A stretch of DNA of 48,173 nt from the NCBI GenBank assembly GCA_025462835.1, contig JAOAPH010000178.1, positions 1 through 48,173 on the forward strand. Direction: 5' to 3'. Under the pieces are notes generated by a model. It had not been told where the DNA came from. It did not search any database and saw only the letters and a program-made list of their open reading frames with translations. Position numbers and translations under genes: made by a program. This stretch comes from Candidatus Angelobacter sp. (GTDB lineage: Bacteria; Acidobacteriota; Terriglobia; Terriglobales; Acidobacteriaceae). This document shows, one piece after another, positions 1 to 8,205 of the stretch; position 1 is the stretch's first letter; every line of letters begins with the position of its first letter.

Positions 1-495
1 GCGCGCGAATCCAGCCGGGGACGCATCGGCGGACGCACACATGAGATCCAGCGCCTGATCGGACGGTCACTGCGCGCGGTCACCGACCTGAAGAAAATCG
101 GCGAGCGCACGATCACACTGGATTGCGATGTGATCCAAGCCGATGGCGGCACGCGCACGGCATCGATCACCGGGGCTTACGTCGCGCTGGGCTTGGCGGT
201 GAATCGACTGCTCGCGTCAGGCGCGCTTAAAGCCTCGCCACTGCGCGATTTTGTTGCCGCCACCAGCGTTGGCATCGTCGATGGTGAAGTCTTGCTCGAC
301 CTCGCCTATGAAGAGGATTCACGCGCTGAAGTGGACATGAACTTTGTTATGACCGGCAGCGGAAAGTTCGTCGAACTGCAAGCGACGGCAGAGAAGGACC
401 CGTTCGACGACGAGCAGTTGGCCAAGATGATGAAGTTCGCCCGCAAGGGATGTGAGGATTTGGTTGCAAAGCAGCGCGAAGTGCTAAAAGGCTAG
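1..495 (+). CDS. rph: Ribonuclease PH, C-terminal part (5' end outside window)
   Basis: The reading frame is open from base 1 to the TAG at 493-495 and gives about 164 residues of the C-terminal two thirds of RNase PH (family usually about 240-250 aa). Visible family blocks are the phosphate/RNA-binding segment around [19 protein letters not shown] and the active-site stretch [17 protein letters not shown]. RNase PH is a phosphorolytic 3'-5' exoribonuclease that trims tRNA 3' ends and other structured RNAs in the cytoplasm, releasing nucleoside diphosphates. The GTG at 130 is internal and not the true start. The C-terminus extends slightly beyond the core fold and ends normally. The identification is secure; only the N-terminus is missing because of the window edge. 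Confidence 0.96.
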   Translation, partial: ARESSRGRIGGRTHEIQRLIGRSLRAVTDLKKIGERTITLDCDVIQADGGTRTASITGAYVALGLAVNRLLASGALKASPLRDFVAATSVGIVDGEVLLDLAYEEDSRAEVDMNFVMTGSGKFVELQATAEKDPFDDEQLAKMMKFARKGCEDLVAKQREVLKG

Positions 496-525
496 TTCAC
501 CACAGAGGCACAGAGACACAGAGGA
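496..525. repeat. Left arm of inverted repeat flanking the GxxExxY gene
   Basis: Starts TTCACCACAGAGGCACAGAG and continues with the same roughly 8-base CACAGAG(A/G) period. It begins right after the rph stop codon. Its reverse complement, with about three mismatches in 31 bases, lies at 927-958 just past the end of the GxxExxY gene. Similar CACAGAG-type repeats beside GxxExxY genes are, from memory, common in several soil phyla. Confidence 0.8.
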
Positions 526-536
526 AGGCTGAAAGA

Positions 537-926
537 TTGGAGCGTGGCTTGGACGATCTGAGAGATCCCGTTACAGCAAGCATCATTGGTGCTGCGATTG
601 AAGTGCATCGGGCGCTTGGTCCGGGATTGCTGGAATCGGCATACGAAGAGTGCTTGTGCCATGAATTCACACTGAGACATTTGGCGTTCCGTCGTCAGGT
701 AGATCTACCTGTGATGTACAAGGGCGTAAAACTTGATTGTGGGTACCGAATTGATCTTATTGTCGGCGATCTCGTTCTGATTGAGTTGAAGTCCATAGAC
801 AAAATCCACCCTATTCACGAAGCCCAGTTGCTGACTTATATGAGGCTGGCGAAACTTTCCACCGGGTTGCTTCTCAACTTCAATGTGCCTGTCCTCAAAG
901 ACGGTATTTTGCGAAGAAGACTTTAG
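537..926 (+). CDS. GxxExxY family protein (PD-(D/E)XK nuclease-like)
   Basis: A 129-aa protein that uses a TTG start. It carries the family signature G30-L-L-E33-S-A-Y36 and a PD-(D/E)XK-like core with D73, E83 and K85 in RIDLIVGDLVLIELKS. The family is widespread and short (about 120-135 aa), and its cellular role is not established; a nuclease-related fold is inferred from the motif. There is no clear ribosome-binding site, so the exact start is uncertain; the residues before DPVTASIIGAAIEVHR may not be translated. The gene fills the space between two arms of an imperfect inverted repeat (496-525 and 927-958), with almost nothing else there. Gene and repeats may therefore travel as one unit. 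Confidence 0.85.
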   Translation: MERGLDDLRDPVTASIIGAAIEVHRALGPGLLESAYEECLCHEFTLRHLAFRRQVDLPVMYKGVKLDCGYRIDLIVGDLVLIELKSIDKIHPIHEAQLLTYMRLAKLSTGLLLNFNVPVLKDGILRRRL

Positions 927-958
927 CCCTCTCTGTGCCTCTGTGTCTCTGTGGTGAA
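927..958. repeat. Right arm of inverted repeat flanking the GxxExxY gene
   Basis: Reads CTCTGTGCCTCTGTGTCTCT and then GTGGTGAA, the near reverse complement of 496-525. It begins at the GxxExxY stop codon. A third, degenerate end copy (GTCTCCGTGGTGAAA) lies at 979-993, 20 bases further on, which suggests partial duplication of this arm. Confidence 0.8.
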
Positions 959-1042
959 ATGATTTTCGTTGGGTCAATGTCTCCGTGGTGAAAACGCTTT
1001 TCTTGTAGAATCATTGGTTGCTTTTACTCGTCAGGAGATCTT

Positions 1043-2047
1043 ATGAAACTCACCTCTGGAAAATTGGCTGGCATGAAGGCTGTATCGGACAAGCGCGGCG
1101 TGATCGCCGCGGCTGCAATGGACCAACGCGGCTCACTGAAAAAGGCACTTGCTAAAGAAAAGGGCTCTGACGTGAGTGACAAGGAGATAGAAGAGTTCAA
1201 ATCCATCGTCACTGAAGTGCTTACCCAACACGCCAGCGCTATCCTGCTCGATCCTGAGTGGGGACTGCCGGCCTCCAAGAAGCGGCAGAACAACGCCGGA
1301 CTGCTTCTCGCGTATGAGAAGACCGGGTATGACAATACTCGTCCCGGACGAATTCCTGACTTGCTGAATGAATGGTCAGCGCGGCGCTTGAAAGAAGCTG
1401 GCGCGGATTGTGTAAAGGTCCTCATCTATTACACGCCGTTCGACGACAAGAAGATCAATGACGAAAAACACGCGTGGGTGGAGCGCATCGGCGACGAGTG
1501 CCGCGGGAACGATATCCCCTACTTCTTGGAATTCGTGGGATATGACGAGAAAGGCGGCGACGAGAAATCGGTGGAATACGCAAAGAAGAAACCTCAGATC
1601 GTGACGCAGAGCATGGTCGAGTTCACCAAGGATCGTTACGGCGTGGACGTGATGAAGGTGGAAGTGCCCATCGACATGAAATTCGTGGAGGGCGCGAAGG
1701 CGTTCGCTGGCAAAGGCGCGGCGTACACTCGCGAAGAGGCCAAGAAGCTGTTTCTTGAATCGGCAAAGGTGGCGACCAAGCCATTTATTTATTTGTCTGC
1801 GGGCGTCAGCAACGCTGAATTTACAGAATCGCTGGAACTGGCGGCAGAATCAGGCGTGAAGTTTGCTGGGGTGCTTTGTGGACGCGCAACCTGGAAAGAC
1901 GGTATTCCGATCTACGCGAAACAGGGGGCTGCGGCATTTGAAAAGTGGCTGCGCACAGAAGGCGTGGCTAACATTGAAAACGTAAATGCCCGACTGAAAG
2001 CCGCGACTCCCTGGTTCAGCTACTATGGCGTGAGCGCGGGAGCATAA
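1043..2047 (+). CDS. lacD: Tagatose 1,6-diphosphate aldolase (LacD-type class I aldolase)
   Basis: A 334-aa protein with the LacD family layout. Lys205 lies in VDVMKVEVP, the Schiff-base lysine position of streptococcal LacD; Lys125 in CVKVLIYYTPFD and Glu163 in FLEFVGYD match the other active-site segments. The enzyme cleaves tagatose 1,6-bisphosphate to dihydroxyacetone phosphate and glyceraldehyde 3-phosphate. Relatives are promiscuous and also act on fructose 1,6-bisphosphate, so outside lactose-using bacteria it may serve as a general class I aldolase. The ATG at 1043 follows AGGAG at 1033-1037 with a 5-base spacer. No tagatose pathway genes lie nearby, so the physiological substrate is uncertain. 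The T8 run just after the stop has no convincing stem in front of it. Confidence 0.9.
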   Translation: MKLTSGKLAGMKAVSDKRGVIAAAAMDQRGSLKKALAKEKGSDVSDKEIEEFKSIVTEVLTQHASAILLDPEWGLPASKKRQNNAGLLLAYEKTGYDNTRPGRIPDLLNEWSARRLKEAGADCVKVLIYYTPFDDKKINDEKHAWVERIGDECRGNDIPYFLEFVGYDEKGGDEKSVEYAKKKPQIVTQSMVEFTKDRYGVDVMKVEVPIDMKFVEGAKAFAGKGAAYTREEAKKLFLESAKVATKPFIYLSAGVSNAEFTESLELAAESGVKFAGVLCGRATWKDGIPIYAKQGAAAFEKWLRTEGVANIENVNARLKAATPWFSYYGVSAGA

Positions 2048-2108
2048 TTTTTTTTAGGAAGTAACGGCCTCTTTCGGGCGCGTCTAGAATTCTGCATAGG
2101 AGTTGCTC

Positions 2109-2642
2109 ATGATGACAAAAAGAATTGTTATGGCATGTTTGCTTCTCAGCGCGGTTGCTTTCGCCCAGACGTCGAACGCAAAACCGAGCACCAAGAAAGC
2201 TGAAGCCACTTCAAAATCGGCTCCAGCAAAGAAAACGGCGTGGAATCCCGATGAAATACAGTGGGGACCTGCGCCTCCTTCCCTGCCGGCAGGCGCGCAA
2301 TTCGCGGTTCTTGAAGGCGATCCGTCAAAGCCGGGCCTCTTCACCATCCGATTGAAGGCTCCCGATGGATACAAGGTCCAGCCGCACTGGCATGCCACAA
2401 CCGAAGACCTCACTGTGATTTCGGGTACTTTCAACGTGGGCATGGGACCTAAGTGGGACCAGAGTCATCCCACATCGCTCAGCGCCGGTGGCTTCGCCTC
2501 AATGCCCGCGCGAATGAAACACTTTGCCTGGACAAGCGGCGAGACCGTCCTTCAAGTACACGGAAATGGGCCTTTCGTCATTAACTACGTGAACCCAGCC
2601 GATAATCCGGTACAGCCGAAGAAGACTGCACCCGGCAAATAA
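2109..2642 (+). CDS. Secreted cupin-domain protein
   Basis: 177 aa from the ATG at 2109, which follows AGGAG (2098-2102) by six bases; ATG 2112 is also possible, and the TTG at 2103 would touch the ribosome-binding site. Residues 1-19 form a typical signal peptide ending AVAFA-QT. A low-complexity Lys/Ala/Ser linker follows, then a single cupin barrel. The metal-binding cupin motifs are visible: HWHATTEDLTVISG (two His and a Glu) and, about 40 residues later, MKHFAW. This predicts a periplasmic or secreted small beta-barrel protein, probably metal-binding. Many such proteins are unassigned dioxygenase-like or sugar-binding cupins, and no substrate can be named. Confidence 0.85.
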   Translation: MMTKRIVMACLLLSAVAFAQTSNAKPSTKKAEATSKSAPAKKTAWNPDEIQWGPAPPSLPAGAQFAVLEGDPSKPGLFTIRLKAPDGYKVQPHWHATTEDLTVISGTFNVGMGPKWDQSHPTSLSAGGFASMPARMKHFAWTSGETVLQVHGNGPFVINYVNPADNPVQPKKTAPGK

Positions 2643-2660
2643 GCTGTCTATTTCGTAATC

Positions 2661-2688
2661 AGTGGTCGCGTAAACATGCGCGGCCACT
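2661..2688. terminator. Stem-loop after the cupin gene (possible terminator)
   Basis: AGTGGTCGCG (2661-2670) can pair with CGCGGCCACT (2679-2688) over ten base pairs including one G-U, with an 8-base loop. No T-run follows, so intrinsic termination is only possible. Confidence 0.35.
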
Positions 2689-2780
2689 GCCATTCTTATC
2701 CGCGCAATAATGACAAAATGGAACTCTTGTCCGTACAATCCTCACTGCGTTCATTTCAGCATTAAAAGATCCACTACACG

Positions 2781-3602
2781 ATGGTTGCACCCGCATACTT
2801 CGCAGCTATGTCCAATACAACTGAAAAGAAGACACAAAAGACTGCACTGATCACCGGCGCATCCGGTGGCATTGGCTACGAACTGGCAAAACTCTTTGCG
2901 GGCGATGGCTACTCGCTGGTGCTGGTCGCGCGCAACAAGAAATTGATGGATGAGAACGCGCCCGAGTTGAGAAAGCTAGGCGCGCCGTGGGTGATGAACT
3001 ACCCTAAAGATCTGGTGGACTTGGAAGCTCCGGAAGATGTCTTTGCCTACACGGAGCGCGCGAATCTGCAGATCGACATCCTTGTAAACAACGCGGGATA
3101 TGGCGTGCGCGGCGCATTTGCCAAGACGAATCTCGACGACGAACTCGAGATGATGCAGCTCAACATGGTCGCGCTCACACACCTTACGAAACTCTATCTA
3201 CCGCAGATGGTCGCGCGCGGCAATGGGAAAATCCTTCAAGTGGCCTCAACGGCAGCCTTCCAGCCGGGGCCGTTCATGGCCGTGTATTTCGCCAGCAAAG
3301 CTTACGTCCTGTCCTTCTCTGAGGCGCTATACGAAGAACTTCGCGGCACTGGGGTGACGGTGACGGCATTGTGTCCGGGCCCAACGGCAACCGGCTTTTT
3401 CGAGCGCGCTGACATGACGTCGACGAAACTATTCAAATCAGGAGCTATGGATTCGAAGACCGTCGCCGAGCAAGGATATCGGGCGATGATGGATGGCAAG
3501 CCGCTGGTGATCACGGGATTGCGGAACAAGTTGCTGACGTTCTCAGAGCGGTTCGCTCCGCGGTCATGGGTGAGGAAGATTGTGAGAGGGATGCAGGAGT
3601 AA
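2781..3602 (+). CDS. Short-chain dehydrogenase/reductase (classical SDR)
   Basis: Up to 273 aa with the complete classical SDR set: nucleotide-binding TGASGGIG (25-32), NNAG (103-106), catalytic Ser156, and Tyr169-x3-Lys173 in YFASK, followed by CPGPTATGF. It belongs to the group of about 260 aa often named DltE/YqjQ-like oxidoreductases, which reduce or oxidise carbonyl or hydroxyl groups with NAD(P)H; the substrate cannot be read from sequence. The first ATG gives a nine-residue lead; Met10 (2808) is an equally good start because neither has an obvious ribosome-binding site. It stands alone, about 140 bases after the cupin gene. Confidence 0.9.
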   Translation: MVAPAYFAAMSNTTEKKTQKTALITGASGGIGYELAKLFAGDGYSLVLVARNKKLMDENAPELRKLGAPWVMNYPKDLVDLEAPEDVFAYTERANLQIDILVNNAGYGVRGAFAKTNLDDELEMMQLNMVALTHLTKLYLPQMVARGNGKILQVASTAAFQPGPFMAVYFASKAYVLSFSEALYEELRGTGVTVTALCPGPTATGFFERADMTSTKLFKSGAMDSKTVAEQGYRAMMDGKPLVITGLRNKLLTFSERFAPRSWVRKIVRGMQE

Positions 3603-3611
3603 GGGCGACTG

Positions 3612-3986
3612 GTGCATAACTTCCACGAGTTTCATGACGGCTGGTTTGATGGATTGAGAATTGACGAGCCTCATGTCCAGGTTTTCTTGCGAACGGCAGC
3701 AAAAGTGAAATTCACAGCCGTGGCAAAGAACGTCTCGGCGCTCTCCGCAGGTGGACTAAAGCATGGAAACGTCGTCTTCGAAGTAGTAACTCGCGATCAC
3801 AACGAAATCACATTGGAAGATATTATTGACCTTTACGATCTAAAACTTTCTAATCCTTTACCGCAAGCAACTAGATTGCTGGAGAAAACCCGATCCGAAA
3901 GACTGATGGTTGTCGAGATTACTCCGTCGTACGGCGGGAGTTGTCTGATTTTGGCCAGCTCGGTTGAACTTGTAAAGTCTGAATAG
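3612..3986 (+). CDS. Hypothetical protein
   Basis: A 124-aa ORF beginning with GTG nine bases after the SDR stop, so probably co-transcribed with it. Not recognised. The N-terminal FHDGWFDGL followed by alternating hydrophobic strands (VQVFLRTAA, VKFTAVAKNVSAL, GNVVFEVVTR) resembles small all-beta immunity-type or uncharacterised proteins, but no family can be named. No signal peptide or membrane segment. Codon use resembles its neighbours apart from a somewhat A+T-richer second half. It ends nine bases before the convergent guaA stop. Confidence 0.65.
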   Translation: MHNFHEFHDGWFDGLRIDEPHVQVFLRTAAKVKFTAVAKNVSALSAGGLKHGNVVFEVVTRDHNEITLEDIIDLYDLKLSNPLPQATRLLEKTRSERLMVVEITPSYGGSCLILASSVELVKSE

Positions 3987-3995
3987 TTACCGCCC

Positions 3996-5615
3996 CTACT
4001 CCCACTCAATCGTCCCCGGCGGTTTTGAAGTCACGTCATAGACCACGCGATTGATCCCGTGGACTTCACTCACGATCCTGCTGGAGATTTTTCTCAACAC
4101 TTCATGCGGTAGCGGCACCCAATCCGCGGTCATGCCGTCTTCCGAGTGGACGGCGCGGATGGCGCAGGTGTAGGCGTAAGTTCGCTGGTCGCCCATGACG
4201 CCGACGCTCATCACCGGAAGCAGCACGGCAAAGCTCTGCCATATCTTCTGGTAGAGCCCGGCGGCCTTGATCTCAGTGACCACGATCTCATCGGCTTCCT
4301 GAAGCAGCGCAACGCGATCAGGCGTGACTTCGCCGAGGATCCGCACTGCCAACCCCGGCCCGGGAAACGGCTGTCGCTGGAGGATCTCGTCCGGCATTCC
4401 CAGATCCTTGCCGATGCGCCGGACCTCATCTTTGAAGAGGTCGCGCAGCGGCTCGATCAATTTCAGCTTCATGTTTTCTGGAAGTCCGCCGACATTGTGG
4501 TGCGTCTTGATCGTCTGCGATGGGCCGCGGACAGAGCTGGATTCGATCACGTCAGGATAAAGAGTTCCCTGCACCAACCATTCGACATGCCCCTGCTGCT
4601 TGCGGATGTTTTCCGATTCCTCGTCGAAAACGGCGATGAACTCCCCGCCGATGATCTTCCGCTTCCTTTCGGGATCGGTCACCCCGGCGAGTTTGCTCAG
4701 AAATCGCTGGCTGGCATCAACGGCATCGAGTTGCAGTCCCAATTTCTCGCGCAGGTTTTTTTGTACTTTATTAAATTCGTCTTTGCGCAGGACTCCGTTA
4801 TTCACGAAGATGCAGGTGAGGCGGTCGCCAATGGCGCGATGCACCAGCACTGCGGCCACTGCGGAATCGACTCCGCCCGAAAGCGCGCAGATGGCGCGTC
4901 CGCTCTCGCCGACTTTTTTCTTGATATCGGCTACGGTCTCGTCGATGAACTGTTGCGGAGTCCAATCGCCGCGCGCGCCGCAGATGTCAAAAACGAAATT
5001 CTTGAGTAGCGCCGCACCTTCTCTTGTGTGATGGACTTCAGGGTGGAACTGTACCGCCCAGATGCGCCGCTCTTCGTTCTCCATTGCGGCAAGTGCGTTG
5101 CTTGTGCGCGCCACCGGGTCGAATCCTGCGGGCAGTTCGACGGCTTCGTCGCCATGCGACATCCACACAGACATTTGTGATGGCAATCCGGTAAAGAGCC
5201 GCGATGATCTGCTTGCGTCAACGGTGACGTCGGCGTGTCCGTACTCGCGTTTCGGCGCAGGAGAGACTTTTCCGCCCAACGCGTGCGCTATGAATTGCAA
5301 TCCGTAGCAGACGCCGAGGACGGGCATTCCCATGTCGAGAACGCGCGCATCGGCGGGGGGAGCGTCGGCGTCATAGACAGAACTAGGGCCGCCGGAAAGA
5401 ATGATCCCAACGGGCGAGTAGCCCTTAATCTCATCGAGCGAGGCCGTGCATGGCAGTACTACGGAGAAAACTTTCAGTTCGCGGATGCGGCGGGCGATGA
5501 GTTGCGTGTATTGCGAGCCGAAATCGAGGACAACAATGGATTGATGAGCAGCTTTCTTCGGTGCTTCGGCGGGTGCGCCTTTCGGCGCGGGATGGGCTTT
5601 GGTCGGCACAAACAA
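3996..5615 (-). CDS. guaA: GMP synthase (glutamine-hydrolysing)
   Basis: 539 aa. It converts XMP, ATP and glutamine to GMP, the last step of guanine nucleotide synthesis, in the cytosol. The class I glutamine amidotransferase domain begins at [17 protein letters not shown] (about 27-43), with nucleophile Cys103 in GVCYGLQ and the His/Glu pair in [11 protein letters not shown]. The ATP-pyrophosphatase P-loop is ALSGGVDS. The C-terminal dimerisation domain ends in the standard PPGTIEWE. The first about 24 residues are an Ala/Pro/Lys-rich extension before the conserved core; a later start cannot be excluded but no better one is obvious. Convergent with the upstream hypothetical gene. Confidence 0.98.
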   Translation of the reverse strand: MFVPTKAHPAPKGAPAEAPKKAAHQSIVVLDFGSQYTQLIARRIRELKVFSVVLPCTASLDEIKGYSPVGIILSGGPSSVYDADAPPADARVLDMGMPVLGVCYGLQFIAHALGGKVSPAPKREYGHADVTVDASRSSRLFTGLPSQMSVWMSHGDEAVELPAGFDPVARTSNALAAMENEERRIWAVQFHPEVHHTREGAALLKNFVFDICGARGDWTPQQFIDETVADIKKKVGESGRAICALSGGVDSAVAAVLVHRAIGDRLTCIFVNNGVLRKDEFNKVQKNLREKLGLQLDAVDASQRFLSKLAGVTDPERKRKIIGGEFIAVFDEESENIRKQQGHVEWLVQGTLYPDVIESSSVRGPSQTIKTHHNVGGLPENMKLKLIEPLRDLFKDEVRRIGKDLGMPDEILQRQPFPGPGLAVRILGEVTPDRVALLQEADEIVVTEIKAAGLYQKIWQSFAVLLPVMSVGVMGDQRTYAYTCAIRAVHSEDGMTADWVPLPHEVLRKISSRIVSEVHGINRVVYDVTSKPPGTIEWE

Positions 5616-5754
5616 GTTTGCCAGAAATTCAGTCTTTCAGCAATCGCAAGCCACTCTAGAGATTGCACAAAAATCATTGCTAGACAAAAAACAGGGTACC
5701 GGGTTACGAAGAAAAACTTGGGTTTTCGCATTAGTTCCGGTGGGATAATGAAGT

Positions 5755-6216
5755 ATGCCATTTGATGACGGGCGCGACCCAGGCTTTGTTGGCGGGATAG
5801 CCTTCAAGGCAATCGCATGGGCGGCGCTGTTTCTGTTGGTCGGAGCCGGCGGCGACTACATTGCCACCCGGTTTGGGCTAGAAAGAGACTTGCTTTTCGT
5901 GAATGACGTTGTTTCGGCGGCGATGGTCGTATTTCTCATCATCACCTACGAGCGTCGCCGGAGAAAACGTATCCGCGAGCGTCTGGAAGTGATCCAGCTT
6001 ATGAATCACCATGTCCGCAATGCGCTTCAGATCATCACCCTTTCTCCACATTCACATGAACGCGAAGAGAGTGTGGCCATGATTCGCGAATCGGTGGCCA
6101 GGATCGAATGGGCATTGAGGGAAATCCTTCCAGGCGGGATGCCTGAGGAACTTCAGGAAAAAGAAAAGTTGCGAAGCGATTCGCAATCCCAGCAGCCGCA
6201 TATTTCGCATCGCTAG
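5755..6216 (+). CDS. Two-TM membrane protein with histidine-kinase-like H-box helix
   Basis: 153 aa, ATG at 5755. Two hydrophobic segments (about residues 12-35 and 45-62) are followed by a basic cluster (ERRRRKRIRER) and a helical region containing MNHHVRNALQIIT. That resembles the phospho-acceptor H-box of a sensor kinase DHp domain, continuing with a second helix (MIRESVARIEWALREILPG). No ATPase (HATPase_c) domain follows; the protein stops after a polar tail. It may be a truncated kinase, a phosphotransfer-like membrane protein or an unrelated helical hairpin. The family could not be named. It overlaps the convergent gene 6213-7229 by four bases. Confidence 0.7.
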   Translation: MPFDDGRDPGFVGGIAFKAIAWAALFLLVGAGGDYIATRFGLERDLLFVNDVVSAAMVVFLIITYERRRRKRIRERLEVIQLMNHHVRNALQIITLSPHSHEREESVAMIRESVARIEWALREILPGGMPEELQEKEKLRSDSQSQQPHISHR

Positions 6217-7229
6217 ATTGGCTCCGGGTCGGGTGTGACGAAGTTTGTGAATTGCGGTGAAGGTGTTGCGGGTTCAGGCCCTCGTTTCTCCGAGTCCCAC
6301 ACGAGAATGCGTTCGTAGGCGGCCAGTCTAGCGAGACCCAGAAAATCCGCTACCGCAAAATAGCAGAGCGCCACTAGCGCAAGCCCGGCAAAGGCCAACC
6401 CCGTCGCGAGCTGAGCCAACACCGCGAACGCGCTCATCGCGAAAAAGAGAAATATTCCTGCCATTAGCAATCGCAGCACTCCGAAAACCAGTCCCACCCA
6501 GAAGTATTGGCGGGCTTGCCTTAGTACCAGGGCTGCGGTCTCGAAGATTGCATCTGCCACGCCGACTCCAGTCTTTAATGCAACTACCGGAGCTAACGTC
6601 AAATACCAGTTGAGGGTTGACCAGACCCATCCCACAAGGAAAGCGAGTGGGAGAAAAACAAGATAGAAGACCGATGCATCGGGCCCGGCGGATTGCGCGC
6701 TATCGACGGCCTCTCCTGCCAGCGCGACGCGCGATGCCAATGCAAAAGCACCTGCAAGCGCGATCAGCGCAAACAGCGCAAAGATTGCCCGCAAGAAATT
6801 GATTTGCAACAGGATTCGAATTCCTGTCGCGCCTTGCTTGCGTTGGGACACCAGTTCCTGCAGCACAACCGCGCGTCCGAATGCCGATGCCAGCCACCAG
6901 AGAAGTCCGAGTCCCGCGATCAATGCCGCAAGCAATCGCAGAATCTTGGGGCCACTGCCATTAAAGATGTGGGCCAGAGCGGAGGGCAGCATTCCGGGTA
7001 TCACACCGGAAAGGCCAAAGAGATCGCGGTCGGAGACGGGTATCGAACTCATGAAAAGCAAGACGGAATAACTGATCAGCAGCAAGGCCGCTGCGCCAAA
7101 GGCCCATCTCCAGGCCACTTCAGCGGCAAAGACAGCTGGTCGGCGGAAAGCCGCAGAAAGTCCTGACCGTACTGCGCGTGAACGCGACATGGCTCTAGAA
7201 TACATTCCTCGCAGCTTTACGACGTACAT
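6213..7229 (-). CDS. Multi-pass membrane protein of unknown function
   Basis: Up to 338 aa with about six hydrophobic stretches, for example AAALLLISYSVLLFM, LAALIAGLGLLWWLAS, IFALFALIALAGAFALA, VFYLVFLPLAFLVGWVW, GIFLFFAMSAFAVLA and ALVALCYFAVADFLG. The first stretch is followed by a periplasmic-type loop. No catalytic or transporter signature is seen. The start is uncertain: Met14 at 7190 removes a weak 13-residue lead and may be the real start. Neither candidate has a clear ribosome-binding site. Acidobacterial genomes carry many such unassigned integral membrane proteins. Confidence 0.75.
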   Translation of the reverse strand: MYVVKLRGMYSRAMSRSRAVRSGLSAAFRRPAVFAAEVAWRWAFGAAALLLISYSVLLFMSSIPVSDRDLFGLSGVIPGMLPSALAHIFNGSGPKILRLLAALIAGLGLLWWLASAFGRAVVLQELVSQRKQGATGIRILLQINFLRAIFALFALIALAGAFALASRVALAGEAVDSAQSAGPDASVFYLVFLPLAFLVGWVWSTLNWYLTLAPVVALKTGVGVADAIFETAALVLRQARQYFWVGLVFGVLRLLMAGIFLFFAMSAFAVLAQLATGLAFAGLALVALCYFAVADFLGLARLAAYERILVWDSEKRGPEPATPSPQFTNFVTPDPEPI

Positions 7230-7311
7230 TTGTGGGCTGCTGATACTATTCTGTTTGGTTTGTCACGCGGTTTGGAATAATCTCCTCACCGCCTCCAAGG
7301 AGCAAGTGCCG

Positions 7312-7983
7312 ATGAACACGCGGCCCCCCGTCGTGAAGTCATCTCGAAGCCGCAAATTTCCGGTCGTTTATTTTTCGGCGATCGTCTTCGTCTTCTGCCC
7401 CCTTGCAATTCTTCCGCAGCAGTCATTTGCACAACAAGCAGAACCGACATCCTGCACCGCAGAAGGATATTTGCGGATCGCGGTTTATCCAGTCAGCGCA
7501 CGAGGCAAGACTCCCGTATCGGTGGTTCTCACCGATCCGCAAGGACGAAAACTGGGCTACGACCCGATCCGCAAGACGGAACATTCAGATGTGCCGCAAA
7601 GCACCTTCACCGGAGACACGGGAAAGCCCAAGGCGCCGCCAAAGCCTGCGGCAAATCCGGTTGACCCGGAACTGATCCTCGACACCCCGCCACCGCCGCC
7701 TCCGCCTCCAGCGCCAGCAGCGCCGACGCCGGCAGTCCTGGAGTTGTGCAATCCCATCGGAGGGCAATATCAGTTGCAGGTCATCGGGATGGAACCGGGG
7801 AAATATGGCGTTTCGATCAACGCCGCGAATCGTGAGGTCCTCGATATTTCAGGCAGGCCGATGTCGTTGGATTCCCGCGCGGAGATCCCGACGACCAGTT
7901 CGCGGCGCGGCGGAGTGCAGAATTTTCTGATCGTTTACTCGCGAACACCGGGCGTGAGAGTGCGGGTTAAGCCGTCGCCCTAA
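7312..7983 (+). CDS. Secreted proline-rich hypothetical protein
   Basis: 223 aa from the ATG at 7312, chosen because AAGGAG sits at 7297-7302, nine bases upstream; the longer frame from 7189 would place a second hydrophobic segment before this site and overlap the divergent gene's start. The N-terminus is a signal peptide (basic SSRSRK, hydrophobic VVYFSAIVFVFCPLAIL, cleavage near SFAQQ). The mature part has two beta-rich segments separated by a run of eight prolines and Ala/Pro linker (about residues 125-140). No family recognised; an extracytoplasmic protein with a PEGA- or Ig-like beta fold is a guess. Confidence 0.7.
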   Translation: MNTRPPVVKSSRSRKFPVVYFSAIVFVFCPLAILPQQSFAQQAEPTSCTAEGYLRIAVYPVSARGKTPVSVVLTDPQGRKLGYDPIRKTEHSDVPQSTFTGDTGKPKAPPKPAANPVDPELILDTPPPPPPPPAPAAPTPAVLELCNPIGGQYQLQVIGMEPGKYGVSINAANREVLDISGRPMSLDSRAEIPTTSSRRGGVQNFLIVYSRTPGVRVRVKPSP

Positions 7984-8004
7984 GCCAACGGTTCCTACGG
8001 AAAT

Positions 8005-8154
8005 TCAACGGGAGATGGCAAAGGCAGCAATTGCGAGCCAGATCGCGACGATCACTACGAAGATAAAACCCACCTGCTCTATCAAATAATCGCGTTGGTC
8101 AGGCGACTTCACACATTCAGAGTAGAACGAATTGCAGCAGCTCACAAACGACAT
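8005..8154 (-). CDS. Small single-TM protein (49 aa) downstream of leuS
   Basis: A 49-residue ORF: ATG at 8154, TGA at 8007-8005. It starts 51 bases after the leuS stop on the same strand. The N-terminal half is polar and contains three cysteines (MSFVSCCNSFYSEC). The C-terminal half is one clear membrane helix, VGFIFVVIVAIWLAIAAFA, ending in a basic SR. No strong ribosome-binding site is seen (weak GGTGG upstream). It could be a genuine microprotein expressed from the nfo-leuS transcript or a chance ORF. The perfect topology at the C-terminus and the lack of any competing gene favour the former. Confidence 0.45.
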   Translation of the reverse strand: MSFVSCCNSFYSECVKSPDQRDYLIEQVGFIFVVIVAIWLAIAAFAISR

Positions 8155-8205
8155 CTTGCGCCACCGAATCGGACCTATTCGTCATCCAGGTGTGCTACTT
8201 CCCAC

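Noticed and set aside
2048-2055. T8 run after lacD as an intrinsic terminator
   Set aside because: The preceding sequence forms at best a three- to four-base stem (GCG...CGC), too weak for a terminator.
7189-7311. Longer start for the secreted proline-rich protein
   Set aside because: It would add a second hydrophobic stretch before a good ribosome-binding site and overlap the divergent gene's start; AAGGAG at 7297-7302 points to ATG 7312.
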